A DNA stretch of 64,000 bases from Rubinisphaera margarita (GCF_022267515.1 NZ_JAKFGB010000009.1:124001-188000); one strand, 5' to 3'. Counted from the stretch's first letter, positions 17,067 to 25,115 are shown. The notes: generated from the letters alone by a model not told the origin. A program made the numbers and translations.

Positions 17067-18077
17067 TCAGTGGCTTCTAAACCACCGATACAGCACGATG
17101 GTCGCTACTACTACTAAGCCGATTAAATTGGCGGCAATAAGAATAAATCCGACTTTTGAACTCGACCGGCTAGGAAAGTGCGGCTCTGAAATGCCGTAGT
17201 GAGACAGCGTAAATCGCGATCTACCAATCGCACTTTGCACCCAATCACTGATCTCCCATACCGTAACACACTTCTTTCCTTCGCCCTCGAAGACTCTTTC
17301 GATCTTCAGAGGAACAGCACCCGAACTGGCCTGCCAGACGACCGTTCTCCCTATACGCTGTTCACTATTGGGAATATAAGGATCTTCCACCACGATCTTA
17401 TATGATTCCACTGCATAATTCCGCGAAGGATTGAGGATCACCTGACCCCGAAGAACCTTCTCAGCATACAGAGGGCTGCTTAGCGGCTTCTCCAATTCAA
17501 AATTAATGACTATCGCTGATTCATCGCTATCCCTCACTGGGGTCACTTCGATGTTGTTCTCGACGAAGAACGATTCCACTGGAATGCCTTCGATGTCATA
17601 CAGGAAACTTGTCGAGGCCAGCAGCGTTTCAAGCGATGCCGAGTGATCAGCGTTTCCAACCACGTTTACAACACTCGCTTTCGGTTCCTGCGAAAGTATT
17701 TTGTCGACGTTCCAGTTTACGGCTTCCGACCGCGACTTCAGCACGAAATAGTATTGGTCGTTAAATCCTCTTACGGACTTCGTGCTATCCACTTGAGTTG
17801 ATTCGATCACACAGTATGGGCTTTGAACGACTACGGACGATCTGAATCGGGTTAGAGAAGCAACACTACACCCGTGCTCATAATTCATCTGAAAACTCAG
17901 TCCCTTTAGGATTTGAGACCGATTTCTAACTATTTCCTCCTGCAATGAAATAGCTTCTTCAGACATTGAACTGCTTTTAGAAGCAAAAGCTGATGGGCTG
18001 AAAATAACAAACCATCCTGTCAATAGCATGGACAGCGAAAACGCATGTCGATATTGGCTGAACACTTCAATCTTCAC
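17067..18077 (-). CDS. Hypothetical exported protein with C-terminal membrane anchor
   Basis: About 336 residues from a GTG at 18077, seven bases after the stop of the preceding small gene. An ATG at 18221 would overlap that gene by 137 nt and is unlikely; ATG 18029 is another option. An N-terminal hydrophobic segment (SLSMLLTGWFVIFSPSAFA) looks like a signal peptide, and the C terminus has a membrane helix (VGFILIAANLIGLVVVATIVLY) followed by RWFRSH. The middle is not recognised. Visibly richer in A/T than its neighbours. Third gene of the DUF1573 operon. Confidence 0.7.
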   Translation of the reverse strand: MKIEVFSQYRHAFSLSMLLTGWFVIFSPSAFASKSSSMSEEAISLQEEIVRNRSQILKGLSFQMNYEHGCSVASLTRFRSSVVVQSPYCVIESTQVDSTKSVRGFNDQYYFVLKSRSEAVNWNVDKILSQEPKASVVNVVGNADHSASLETLLASTSFLYDIEGIPVESFFVENNIEVTPVRDSDESAIVINFELEKPLSSPLYAEKVLRGQVILNPSRNYAVESYKIVVEDPYIPNSEQRIGRTVVWQASSGAVPLKIERVFEGEGKKCVTVWEISDWVQSAIGRSRFTLSHYGISEPHFPSRSSSKVGFILIAANLIGLVVVATIVLYRWFRSH

Positions 18078-18084
18078 AGGGACA

Positions 18085-18300
18085 CTAGTGGGGCTCCGTC
18101 GACGGACAGCCACATTCTCCGTTCTTTCCCTCACAGGGGCTGAAATAGTCCGGATAGCAATTGCCATCACTTCTTCTTTTGCAATCTCCAATACATCCCA
18201 GGTCATATTTTGCGACTGCACTTGAAACTAATGTGAGATAGTCCATCGACGTCAGCGCCATGCAGGCGACGATAAAGAACACAAATAAACCGGTCTTCAT
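18085..18300 (-). CDS. Small Cys-rich exported protein
   Basis: 71 residues: hydrophobic N terminus (MKTGLFVFFIVACMALTSM), then a mature part with seven cysteines (GCIGDC, NCYPDYFSPC, GECGCPS). Possibly disulfide-linked or metal-binding in the periplasm; no family recognised. Its ATG overlaps the stop of the DUF1573 gene by four bases (ATGA), and it is followed after seven bases by the next gene, so translational coupling is likely. Confidence 0.65.
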   Translation of the reverse strand: MKTGLFVFFIVACMALTSMDYLTLVSSAVAKYDLGCIGDCKRRSDGNCYPDYFSPCEGKNGECGCPSTEPH

Positions 18301-18722
18301 GAATGCGGTCCTAATAATGTGTAGCGAATGCCAAGCGTCAGATTGCATTTGGGAGAGTTTGTCACCAGAGGGATATTGATTTTCACTGACCTGCTTTTCG
18401 AAGGTTGAGCCACGAATTGAACATTGATAGGTTCGGTGGTCCCAGGATTGACATTGACTGGCAGCTTCGACACCGACTTGCAAAAGCACTTGTTGTTTAC
18501 GCCAATAACCTGAATGGGTGACGAACCAATATTAGTGACCGCGAACGAGACGGTCCGGGCCTCGCCTGAACGCAACGATCCGAGATTCTCTGTTTCGGGA
18601 TCAATGAGGAGAGGCGAGACAGGTACGAAGAGCCACAATCGCAGCATCCAATAGGACAGCAAAGTTGAGAATACAAAAGATTGGATGACGAGCGAAATGA
18701 ATCCGGGTTGTGAAGACGTCAT
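18297..18722 (-). CDS. DUF1573-domain protein
   Basis: 141 residues. A membrane anchor (SFVFSTLLSYWMLRLWLFVPV) is followed by the Ig-like DUF1573 core: LGSLRSGEARTVSFAVTNIG, then NKCFCKSVSKLPVNVNPGTT, LTNS-type strands. DUF1573 domains are related to HYDIN/ASH folds and are abundant in planctomycete envelope proteins, role unknown. First of three overlapping genes. Confidence 0.8.
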   Translation of the reverse strand: MTSSQPGFISLVIQSFVFSTLLSYWMLRLWLFVPVSPLLIDPETENLGSLRSGEARTVSFAVTNIGSSPIQVIGVNNKCFCKSVSKLPVNVNPGTTEPINVQFVAQPSKSRSVKINIPLVTNSPKCNLTLGIRYTLLGPHS

Positions 18723-18770
18723 CCGATAAGCTCCCGGAGATTCAATGTCTGTTGAAAAGTCATCTGCGTC

Positions 18771-18944
18771 GTGTTCATAGTTATACGGTGGGCCGCGTAT
18801 CAGGGCAAGCGTTCACCCGAAGTCCGCCGCCTGCTGGTGGAGGTCATTCTGAAGCAGGCCGCCCCTGCCGATCGTGCGATGACATGGTCACTGTGGCAGA
18901 GACACCATCAAAACGTCGCTCAACGGTTTCACTATCGAAAACCC
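18771..18944 (+). pseudogene. Probable 3' remnant of a transposase
   Basis: An open frame reads WSLWQRHHQNVAQRFHYRK after LLVEVILKQAAPADRAM, resembling the extreme C terminus of DDE transposases of the IS4/IS701 kind. No start region or catalytic motifs remain. It runs directly into repeat R8. Identification is from resemblance only. Confidence 0.35.
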
Positions 18945-18945
18945 A

Positions 18946-19136
18946 GGATGGCCGGGAGGTTTACCTCCCGGTTGCGGAGCAACAAGCAGTTGCACGTTGA
19001 CGAACTTCGGTTCATGATGCGTCCAATCTCAATGTGAAGCAAGCCTTGTTTGCCGGTCTCCGTGTTTGGTGCTTAAAGGCGGCTACGGGCAGCTGCTTGT
19101 GACTTCGTCACCCGGAGGTGAACCTCCGGGCCATCC
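18946..19136. repeat. GNA-hairpin element R8 (191 bp)
   Basis: Left arm: GGATGG, CCGGGAGGTTTACCTCCCGG, TTGC-GGA-GCAA, CAAGCAG. Right arm (reverse complement): GGATGG, CCCGGAGGTTCACCTCCGGG, TGAC-GAA-GTCA, CAAGCAG. The two ends of one element thus carry different stems but identical architecture. Ends 60 nt before the SUKH-type gene. Confidence 0.93.
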
Positions 19137-19195
19137 CGCGATCGAAGAGGTTGCCCCGGCACGGCCTCCGCGAAATTTTATGTAGAACCGGCCCC

Positions 19196-19636
19196 ATGAG
19201 GAATGAAACGATCGAACTCCTGCGTGCAGAGTTTGCGGAGTCTCCGATTCTCCATGCACAGTCTTTCCCATCGAACGAAGAAGTTGATCACGCATCGCGA
19301 GAACTTGGCGTTCCTTTCGATTCCGATTTTCGAGAGTTCTTATTGAAGTTCGGTGGGGCGATGGTTGGCCCCTATCCCATCTTCGGACTCCGACCTGTTG
19401 AAGTCATGGGAAATGACCATTGGTCAGTGGTCGATGTGACGAGGTGGTATCGCAACAACGGAGTACCCGGAAGCGAGGCTTTCGTTGTCATATCCGAAGA
19501 TCACTCTGGCAATCCCGTCGGCATGGATGCGAACGGAAGGGTCTGGATCTACGACCACGATTTTGGCGGTCTTGCCGAACTCTCACCGACCTTTGAAACC
19601 TATTTACGCATTCAATGCCTGCACGTCGATGCCTGA
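19196..19636 (+). CDS. SMI1/KNR4 (SUKH) family protein
   Basis: 146 residues from ATG 19196. SUKH features: an N-terminal helix, SNEEVDHASRELGVPFDSDF, REFLLKFGGAMVGPYPIFGL, VVISEDHSGNPVGMD, VWIYDHDFGGLAELSPTFETYL. Bacterial SUKH proteins often act as immunity proteins against polymorphic nuclease toxins, but no toxin is visible here, so this may be an orphan immunity gene. The gene is bracketed by two 191-bp direct repeats, R8 (60 nt upstream) and R9 (40 nt downstream). Confidence 0.82.
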   Translation: MRNETIELLRAEFAESPILHAQSFPSNEEVDHASRELGVPFDSDFREFLLKFGGAMVGPYPIFGLRPVEVMGNDHWSVVDVTRWYRNNGVPGSEAFVVISEDHSGNPVGMDANGRVWIYDHDFGGLAELSPTFETYLRIQCLHVDA

Positions 19637-19675
19637 AATACCGGAAGCCAATCGCGTTCCGTCAACATGCAGGCA

Positions 19676-19866
19676 GGATGGCCGGGAGTTTTACCTCCCG
19701 CTTGCGGAGCAACAAGCAGTTGCCCGTTCACGAACCTCAGTTCATGGTGCATCCGATCTCAATGTGAAGTCACCCGTGTTTACCGGTCTCCGTGTCTGCT
19801 GTTAAAAGGCGGCTCCGGCCAGCTGCTTGTGACTTCGTCACCCGGAGGTGAACCTCCGGGCCATCC
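19676..19866. repeat. GNA-hairpin element R9 (191 bp)
   Basis: Same length, orientation and ends as R8. The left palindrome is CCGGGAG-TTTTAC-CTCCCGG, one base changed. It closes the SUKH-gene segment. Confidence 0.93.
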
Positions 19867-19870
19867 CGCC

Positions 19871-19974
19871 ACTTCCCTCATCTTCATTTCACAATCGCCG
19901 CCCAGCGGCATGCTCACCCTGCTGCGCGATGTGAGCATGGCACCCCTTTCGGGGAAGTCCACTATAGTGGAGCG
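19871..19974. repeat. 104-bp direct repeat, copy A
   Basis: Starts ACTTCCCTCATC. Contains three palindromic parts: ATGCTCAC..GTGAGCAT, CCCC-TTTC-GGGG and CCACTATAGTGG. By direct comparison 103 of 104 bases match copy B at 21266-21369. Confidence 0.95.
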
Positions 19975-20100
19975 GGTAGCCCCGGTTGCTTCGCTACCGG
20001 GGCCGACGGAGTCGGCAAGAGGTCTTTTGTGTTGATCTCGGCGGGGTCTTGACGACCTCTTGTGGCTGCGCCACCCCGGTTGAATCAACCGGAGCTACCC
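19974..20100. repeat. GNA-hairpin element R10 (127 bp)
   Basis: Left arm: GGGTAG, CCCCGGTTGC-TTC-GCTACCGGGG (one T-T mismatch), CCGAC-GGA-GTCGG, AAGAGG. Right arm (reverse complement): GGGTAG, a CTCCGGTTGA palindrome, TGGC-GCA-GCCA, CAAGAGG. A different stem set from R2-R9 with the same order of parts. Confidence 0.88.
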
Positions 20101-20182
20101 TTTCGCAGTTGTCGCAAATTCACGCTCGGTTATTCCGCCGCAGTCCTCCGGCACGGTGCACATCCCGATTCTTCAACGCCGA

Positions 20183-20233
20183 AGACAAGCCTCCTGTTGC
20201 TCCGCAACACAGAGATGAATCTCTGTGCCATCC
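20183..20233. repeat. GNA-hairpin right arm R11
   Basis: Read as reverse complement: GGATGG, CACAGAGAT-TC-ATCTCTGTG, TTGC-GGA-GCAA, CAGGAGGCTTG. This is the intact form of the arm found damaged in R3 and R5. A matching left arm is not evident upstream. Confidence 0.85.
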
Positions 20234-20240
20234 TGCCACC

Positions 20241-20660
20241 TCAAAAAGCATCAGATCGCGGAGATGTGTTGTTTCGGGGTGGCATGAGTTCGAAAAGGGG
20301 GTGGAGCAGTTCCCACACTTCGTAGGCTTGGCATTGCGGATCGTAACTCGTCTGCTCGTTAAGATGTAGTGCTGTAGGGAAACCGTGGACAGCAATTGAT
20401 AGTCTGGTATGCAGCGTTGGAGCATTGGATTCTGCCGCTAGAACGGGGACGATCTCAACCAATCGATCAAATGAGGTTACTGGGAATACTGTATGTATTG
20501 TGTGGATAATGCGCTCATCCGCGTATTGTGCTGTTCCCACGCTGCGGCCGTTATCCCATAACACAAAATACCATTTTATAGAACTTTTTCCCTTTTTCTC
20601 CGCTCTCCGGCGTAAAGATATCTTCTTGTCTGCACTGCTTTGTGAAGGAGTTAAGCTCAT
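20241..20660 (-). CDS. Hypothetical protein
   Basis: 139 residues, not recognised. Lys/Arg-rich N terminus (DKKISLRRRAEKKGKSSIKW), then YFVLWDNGRSVGTAQYADER and an alpha/beta-looking middle. No signal peptide. Lower G+C than flanking genes. Its stop lies eight bases from repeat R11, so the end may have been cut by rearrangement. Downstream (76 nt) of the gene at 20737 in the same direction, possibly an operon; both lie between 104-bp direct repeats. Confidence 0.55.
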   Translation of the reverse strand: MSLTPSQSSADKKISLRRRAEKKGKSSIKWYFVLWDNGRSVGTAQYADERIIHTIHTVFPVTSFDRLVEIVPVLAAESNAPTLHTRLSIAVHGFPTALHLNEQTSYDPQCQAYEVWELLHPLFELMPPRNNTSPRSDAF

Positions 20661-20736
20661 AATTTGGCTTTACTACTAGGCTCTGTCCCTAAACTCATTT
20701 GGTTACCCCTCTCCGGGGCCTCCCACAAAGGAAGCT

Positions 20737-21237
20737 TCACTCGTTCTCTTCGTTATAGAGAAAGACGTATGTGTTATCCGCCATGTCCAAACATGAGTCG
20801 AACATGTACTGGAACGAGTCAAGTGCGAGGAACAAACACTTTCCTAAAACAGTGATCATCCTCACCGACCGACCCGGCAATCCGTCCACCAACATCTTTC
20901 TTGGGAAACCGTATCGAATCACCCGATCGTTGAGTTCGAACTCGATCTCCCATGATTCTTCATCGCGAAACCCAATGGGGGCAACTCCGTCGGCTATCTC
21001 CCAACGAACCCAATCACCGTCGCAGTAGATCCTGAAGGTACGACCGTTTTCCAGGTGTAATGCAAGAAAATCTCGACCTGCATCGACACTCCGAATTCTT
21101 AGTCCTTTGCAGCGCGTAGTATCCTGCTCCGCAGCAACTGCCCTGGCTTCATTCGCTTCTTTCATCTCTAGCGACGTCCCTACGAAAGACAGTACCGGAG
21201 AAACGTAGATGACGCCTTTCTTGCTATCCATCATCAT
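20737..21237 (-). CDS. Hypothetical protein
   Basis: 166 residues, not recognised. Contains FLALHLENGRTFRIYCDGDWVRWEIAD and WEIEFELNDRVIRYGF, suggesting a mainly beta cytosolic protein. No membrane segment. Candidate starts at 21237, 21234 and 21231 are adjacent ATGs with no clear ribosome-binding site. Its position next to a SUKH gene, in a cassette-like unit, makes an immunity-type role conceivable but unproven. Confidence 0.6.
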   Translation of the reverse strand: MMMDSKKGVIYVSPVLSFVGTSLEMKEANEARAVAAEQDTTRCKGLRIRSVDAGRDFLALHLENGRTFRIYCDGDWVRWEIADGVAPIGFRDEESWEIEFELNDRVIRYGFPRKMLVDGLPGRSVRMITVLGKCLFLALDSFQYMFDSCLDMADNTYVFLYNEENE

Positions 21238-21265
21238 TCAAACGAAAAGTTTCATCGGTCAGGAC

Positions 21266-21369
21266 ACTTCCCTCATCTTCATTTCACAATCGCCGCCCAG
21301 CGGCATGCTCACCCTGCTGCGCGATGTGAGCATGGCACCCCTTTCGGGGAAGTCCACTGTAGTGGAGCG
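21266..21369. repeat. 104-bp direct repeat, copy B
   Basis: Differs from copy A (19871-19974) only at one base in the CCACTRTAGTGG palindrome. Same orientation. Ends nine bases before the stop of the sulfatase gene. Confidence 0.95.
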
Positions 21370-21377
21370 TTTCTGCC

Positions 21378-22805
21378 TTACCTCCACTCCGCTGCCCATT
21401 GCGACGTCTGATATCCACTCCGAATCCGCCACTCCCGCAGCACGGCGAGGAGTTCGCGTTTCTTGTCGATGTGCTCCGGGCTGTTCCAGAGGTTGTTGAT
21501 TTCGTTGGGGTCCTGGTTGAGGTCGAAGAGCTGGCCCCAGGGTTCGTCGAGGAAGTGGACGAGCTTCCATTCGGGGCTGCGGACCATGGTCATGAACTGG
21601 GTGCCGGTGAGGATGCCGTCCTGGGCCTGTTCGGCGAAGACATAGTCTCGCGGCTGCCAGCTGGGATCGGTGATGGCCGGGCCGATCGACTGGGCTTCGA
21701 GGCCTTTCGGGACCTCCGCGCCAGCCCATTCGAGAATCGCCGGGCCGATGTCCATCTGCTGGCAGAGGCCTTCGATCCGTTTGCCGGCGGGGATGCGGCC
21801 GGGGGACCAGACGATGAGCGGCATGCGGGTGATGATGTCGTACATCGTCCACTTCTGACTGTGTCCGTGATCGGTCATGCAGTCGCCGTGATCGGAAGTG
21901 AAGATGACGATCGAGTTTTCGAGGTAGCCTTTGCGGTCGAGCGTTTCGAGAATCTTCCCGATCTTCTCATCAATCATCGTCACGTTCGCCAGGTAATACG
22001 CCCGCTGACGGTGCCGCTGTTCGGGCGTGGGGTTCAATTCCAGCACCACCGAGTCGTGGTCGATGTCCTGATTGTGCTGACGGAGTTCCTTGAACGGCTC
22101 GGGCTGATTGTCGAGTTCCTCCTGCGTCACATCGAGCAGCGGCAGGTCCTTCTTCATGTACGACTCGGTGTATCGCGGAATCGGATCGTACGGCGGATGC
22201 GGCCCGGGGAAGCCGATCTCGAGAAACAGAGGCTCGGTCTGCGGCTTCGATTCGAGCCACCAGCAGGCCATGTCGCCGACGAACATATCGCTGTGCAGAT
22301 CCTCGGGCAGTTCCCAGTCGAAGGCTCCCAGCGCCTGCCGGTAATCGTCCCGCTTCCGATAGAGTTCCCGCTGCTGCTTGACGTGCCCGCGAATGCGGAC
22401 GGCTTTGTCCCATTCATCGAAGTAGAACCGCTCTTCGAGGTAACGGTCTTTGTTCTCGACGACGTAGCGTTCGTGAAACCCGAGCGGCGTGTCGTACGGA
22501 TAGCTGTGCATCTTGCCGACGTTCACGCAGCGATACCCGGCCTGAGCCAGCTTCTCAATCCACGACCGCCGCCAGAGATCGGCGTTCTTCAGGATGCCGG
22601 TTGTGTGCGGATAATACCCGGTAAACAGACTCGCCCGAGCCGGTGCACACGAAGCAGCCGTGATGAAGCAGTTGGTAAACGTCGTCCCCTCATTGACCAG
22701 CCGATCCATGTGCGGCGTCTCCATGTAGGGGAAGCCGAGCGCATTGATGGTGTCAAACCGCTGCTGATCAGTGATGATAAAAATGATGTTGGGACGATCG
22801 GACAT
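21378..22805 (-). CDS. Sulfatase (Cys-type, formylglycine)
   Basis: 475 residues. Metal-binding ITDQQ (Asp13) near the N terminus, the sulfatase signature SCAPARASLFTGYYPH with Cys53 as the expected formylglycine precursor and Arg57, VNVGKMHSYP, FPGPHPPYD, and FTSDHGDCMTDHG. It would hydrolyse a sulfate ester; the substrate is unknown. No signal peptide is visible, so a cytoplasmic role is likely, unlike most planctomycete sulfatases. No maturation enzyme is adjacent. Flanked 3' by the 104-bp repeat. Confidence 0.93.
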   Translation of the reverse strand: MSDRPNIIFIITDQQRFDTINALGFPYMETPHMDRLVNEGTTFTNCFITAASCAPARASLFTGYYPHTTGILKNADLWRRSWIEKLAQAGYRCVNVGKMHSYPYDTPLGFHERYVVENKDRYLEERFYFDEWDKAVRIRGHVKQQRELYRKRDDYRQALGAFDWELPEDLHSDMFVGDMACWWLESKPQTEPLFLEIGFPGPHPPYDPIPRYTESYMKKDLPLLDVTQEELDNQPEPFKELRQHNQDIDHDSVVLELNPTPEQRHRQRAYYLANVTMIDEKIGKILETLDRKGYLENSIVIFTSDHGDCMTDHGHSQKWTMYDIITRMPLIVWSPGRIPAGKRIEGLCQQMDIGPAILEWAGAEVPKGLEAQSIGPAITDPSWQPRDYVFAEQAQDGILTGTQFMTMVRSPEWKLVHFLDEPWGQLFDLNQDPNEINNLWNSPEHIDKKRELLAVLREWRIRSGYQTSQWAAEWR

Positions 22806-22921
22806 GAGAGCGACTCAGGCTGAAAGAAACGGGGCGGAGAATGATTCCAACGATCCTGAGTTGCCGGGAAAATGTCAAATCAGAGAAGCGGCAGGAGGGC
22901 AGAATGAAACCATGATCAGCC

Positions 22922-23239
22922 GGGTGCCATGCCCACGCTCGCGTGGGCATGCTCTGTCCTCGACGGAGAATAACGGGAAGACGGGATGGCCCGGAGGTTC
23001 ACCTCCGGGTGACGAAGTCACAAGCAGCTTGCCGTGGGCCGTTCTTATCGACTCCGTGTTGTTTGCAACATCGATCGAAATCGAAGTCGCCTTCTCGATC
23101 GGGGGAGATCTCTTCAGGACGGAATGATTGTCGAGGGGCGACGGCTTGTTGCTGCGCAAACTGGTGGTGGACCATCGGGCCGTTCTTTGGAGTGACGTCC
23201 AAGACAAGGCATGCCCACGCGAGCGTGGGCATGGCACCC
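22922..23239. repeat. Composite element with CATGCCCACG inverted ends (318 bp)
   Basis: Each end, read inward, is GGGTGCCATGCCCACG-CTCG-CGTGGGCATG followed by a related CTGTCYT motif (palindromes at 22928-22951 and 23210-23233). The repeat R12 (22984-23176) lies inside, so one hairpin element appears nested in another. Confidence 0.85.
22984..23176. repeat. GNA-hairpin element R12 (193 bp), right arm decayed
   Basis: Left arm: GGATGG, CCCGGAGGTTCACCTCCGGG, TGAC-GAA-GTCA, CAAGCAG, identical to the right arm of R8/R9. Right arm (reverse complement) GATGG..TTGCGCAGCAACAAGCC keeps the mini-hairpin TTGC-GCA-GCAA but has lost the palindrome. Length matches R8/R9. Confidence 0.75.
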
Positions 23240-23312
23240 AACGCCGAAGCTTGAACCGCGTTGCATGGCACCCGGTACGGCGCGCTCCGATATTCCGGCA
23301 CCCGATACCGGG

Positions 23313-24011
23313 TTATGGCTTTTTCTGGTTGAGGGCGTTTTGCAGTGGGCACCCCTCGTCGGCTGGTTCTCCCTTGCGGTATCTTGCCAGCAGGCGTTTG
23401 GAGCGTTCGGCGAGCATGCGTCTGACTTCGCGACGTTTGCCTTTGACTCTGGGAATGGTCATGTCGTCGTAGCCGGTGGTCTGGTGGCGCATCCAGGCGA
23501 TGACGGCTGCTCGGGCGCGGTCTTCGATGGGAATGCGTTTCGTGCGGGCGACGGTGCCGCTGCCGACGGGGGTGGCGTGAGCCGTGACCGCGTCGGCCAG
23601 TTGTTCGGCCATCTCGGCGTGTTGCGGGGCGAAGTTCAGATAGCTGAGGATGGCGCCGCGGAAGTCTTCGACGTATTCGGTCTGCACCTTCTCCCGTCTG
23701 CGGGCGCTCGCTTCCTGTTTGCGGGCGTAACTCTCGGTCGAACGTTCGGCTTCGAGATCCTTGCGGATCTGAGCGATCGTCGCAGCCGGAGCGAAGACGC
23801 CGCGTGAGAATGTTCTGCGGCCTCGTTTTTCGGCGACGACATAGTGCTCGCCAGCCGCCTTCACGCGGCGGGTCAGGCCGGCGTCGCCCGGCGGAAGCAG
23901 TTCCCAGCCGCGCGGGATCGGGATGACCCTGCCATCGGAAGAGCGAATTGTGTTGTCTGAAGGGCCGGGGGAGTACGTGACGGCAGTCTTGGCAGGAGAA
24001 CGTTTCGGCAT
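23313..24011 (-). CDS. DUF2293-domain protein
   Basis: 232 residues from ATG 24011 (a TTG three codons earlier is the alternative). N-terminal half has GWELLPPGDAGLTRRVKAAG and a coiled, basic region; the C-terminal half has RARAAVIAWMRHQTTGYDDM, which matches DUF2293 as I know it. Basic overall (C terminus EVRRMLAERSKRLLARYRKG), possibly nucleic-acid binding. Function unknown. Flanked on both sides by hairpin repeats. Confidence 0.75.
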   Translation of the reverse strand: MPKRSPAKTAVTYSPGPSDNTIRSSDGRVIPIPRGWELLPPGDAGLTRRVKAAGEHYVVAEKRGRRTFSRGVFAPAATIAQIRKDLEAERSTESYARKQEASARRREKVQTEYVEDFRGAILSYLNFAPQHAEMAEQLADAVTAHATPVGSGTVARTKRIPIEDRARAAVIAWMRHQTTGYDDMTIPRVKGKRREVRRMLAERSKRLLARYRKGEPADEGCPLQNALNQKKP

Positions 24012-24101
24012 GATCTTCAAATGGGAGTCAACTGGAGTAGGGTTCGCTGTGCGGACGCGGATTGCGTGTCACTTTGGAAGCAGGTGTCTGTGTTTTGTTG
24101 A

Positions 24102-24168
24102 TGCACTGGCGGAGCCAGTGGCACGCGTTGTGGTGAAAATGCACTGCTGGGCAAGCCAGCAGTGGCAC
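24102..24168. repeat. Two-hairpin repeat R14 (CACTGG family)
   Basis: CACTGGC-GGA-GCCAGTG (24104-24120), a 17-nt linker, then CACTGCTGG-GCAAG-CCAGCAGTG (24142-24164), each followed by GCAC. The first hairpin again has a C-GNA-G loop. The second stem recurs at 12803-12825. Confidence 0.85.
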
Positions 24169-24248
24169 ACATGATGGGGGGATCACGCTGCTAAGCAAGC
24201 CCGCCGGGGCACCGACTGTCGGCCGGGCGGCTGGGCCACTCGTTTCGA

Positions 24249-25082
24249 TTACCGGGCGCCTTCGATCCATTGGATGAGGGCGGCTTCGGCGTCGGGGTGG
24301 ACGCGTTGCAGACGGCGGAGGAGCGGCTGGGTGCTGGCCAGAGCCGGGTTGTGGGCGTAATCGAGCAGTGCGGTGCGGGTTTGTGTGTTGTTGTGGAGCA
24401 TCCAGTGGACCCAGGCCCAGGATTCGGCGTAGTCGAGCCGCTGCATCTCGCCGACCGCTTCGAGCCGTTCGAGACGCTGCAGGTTTGGTCGCCAGCCATT
24501 GCGGAGCAGGGTGGAGAGTTCGGCCAGGTAATCGGCTCGGGGAATTCCGGGAGCCGTCGGCAGTTCGAAGTACTCGGCCAGTCCTTCATCGAGCCAGAGC
24601 GGCACCTTGGGCAGCGAAGCATGCAGAACGCTATGCGTATATTCGTGCCGCAGGTCTTCAAGAACACGATCGGACCAGACAGTATAAACACAGAGACTTT
24701 GTGAGGTGCCGATGAAATACGCCCGTCGCGGCGGCAGACCGGGATAGTTGTTGGCGAGCCATTTGTTGTACGACTCCTGATCCTTGAACAGGTAAACTTC
24801 GACCTGTTTCTCGCCGAGTTTCAGTTCGAGCACCTGCCCGATATCGCGGCGGAGCTGCATCAGGTTTTGAATGATCTCGTGATCCTTGTCGAGCTTCACG
24901 TCGCTGTGAAGGATCATGCTTTCGGTTTCGATCTGATACCGATTGGGGACATCGTCGTTGTTCGCGCGAAACGTTCCACCACTGCAGCCGGTCAACAAGA
25001 GTAGACCGAGGGTGCAGGCGACCGAACCACGGCGGATGCGGACGGCAACGGGACCGGCTTCGAGGTTTTGACCGCTGGGCAT
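24249..25082 (-). CDS. Probable lipoprotein with HExxH metallopeptidase motif
   Basis: 277 residues. Lipobox LLTGC (Cys33) predicts a lipid anchor. The core shows LRHEYTHSVLH (HExxH: zinc ligands and catalytic Glu) followed by WLDEGLAEYFE, whose Glu fits the third ligand of a gluzincin; this is the layout of DUF1570/peptidase-MA-like proteins. C-terminal helical repeats follow (AVGEMQRLDYAESWAWVHWM). Activity is inferred from the motifs. Followed upstream by a small membrane-protein gene 33 nt away in the same direction. Confidence 0.78.
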   Translation of the reverse strand: MPSGQNLEAGPVAVRIRRGSVACTLGLLLLTGCSGGTFRANNDDVPNRYQIETESMILHSDVKLDKDHEIIQNLMQLRRDIGQVLELKLGEKQVEVYLFKDQESYNKWLANNYPGLPPRRAYFIGTSQSLCVYTVWSDRVLEDLRHEYTHSVLHASLPKVPLWLDEGLAEYFELPTAPGIPRADYLAELSTLLRNGWRPNLQRLERLEAVGEMQRLDYAESWAWVHWMLHNNTQTRTALLDYAHNPALASTQPLLRRLQRVHPDAEAALIQWIEGAR

Positions 25083-25115
25083 GACGGGGACTCGCTGGCT
25101 GCAGGGGAGGCGGGA

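Noticed and set aside
18946..21369. Integron attC sites
   Set aside because: No integrase, no R-box/L-box motifs and no cassette-array polarity; the likeness is only in having structured sites around single genes.
21399..22823. 474-codon plus-strand frame over the sulfatase
   Set aside because: Antisense shadow; the minus-strand protein has the full sulfatase signature.
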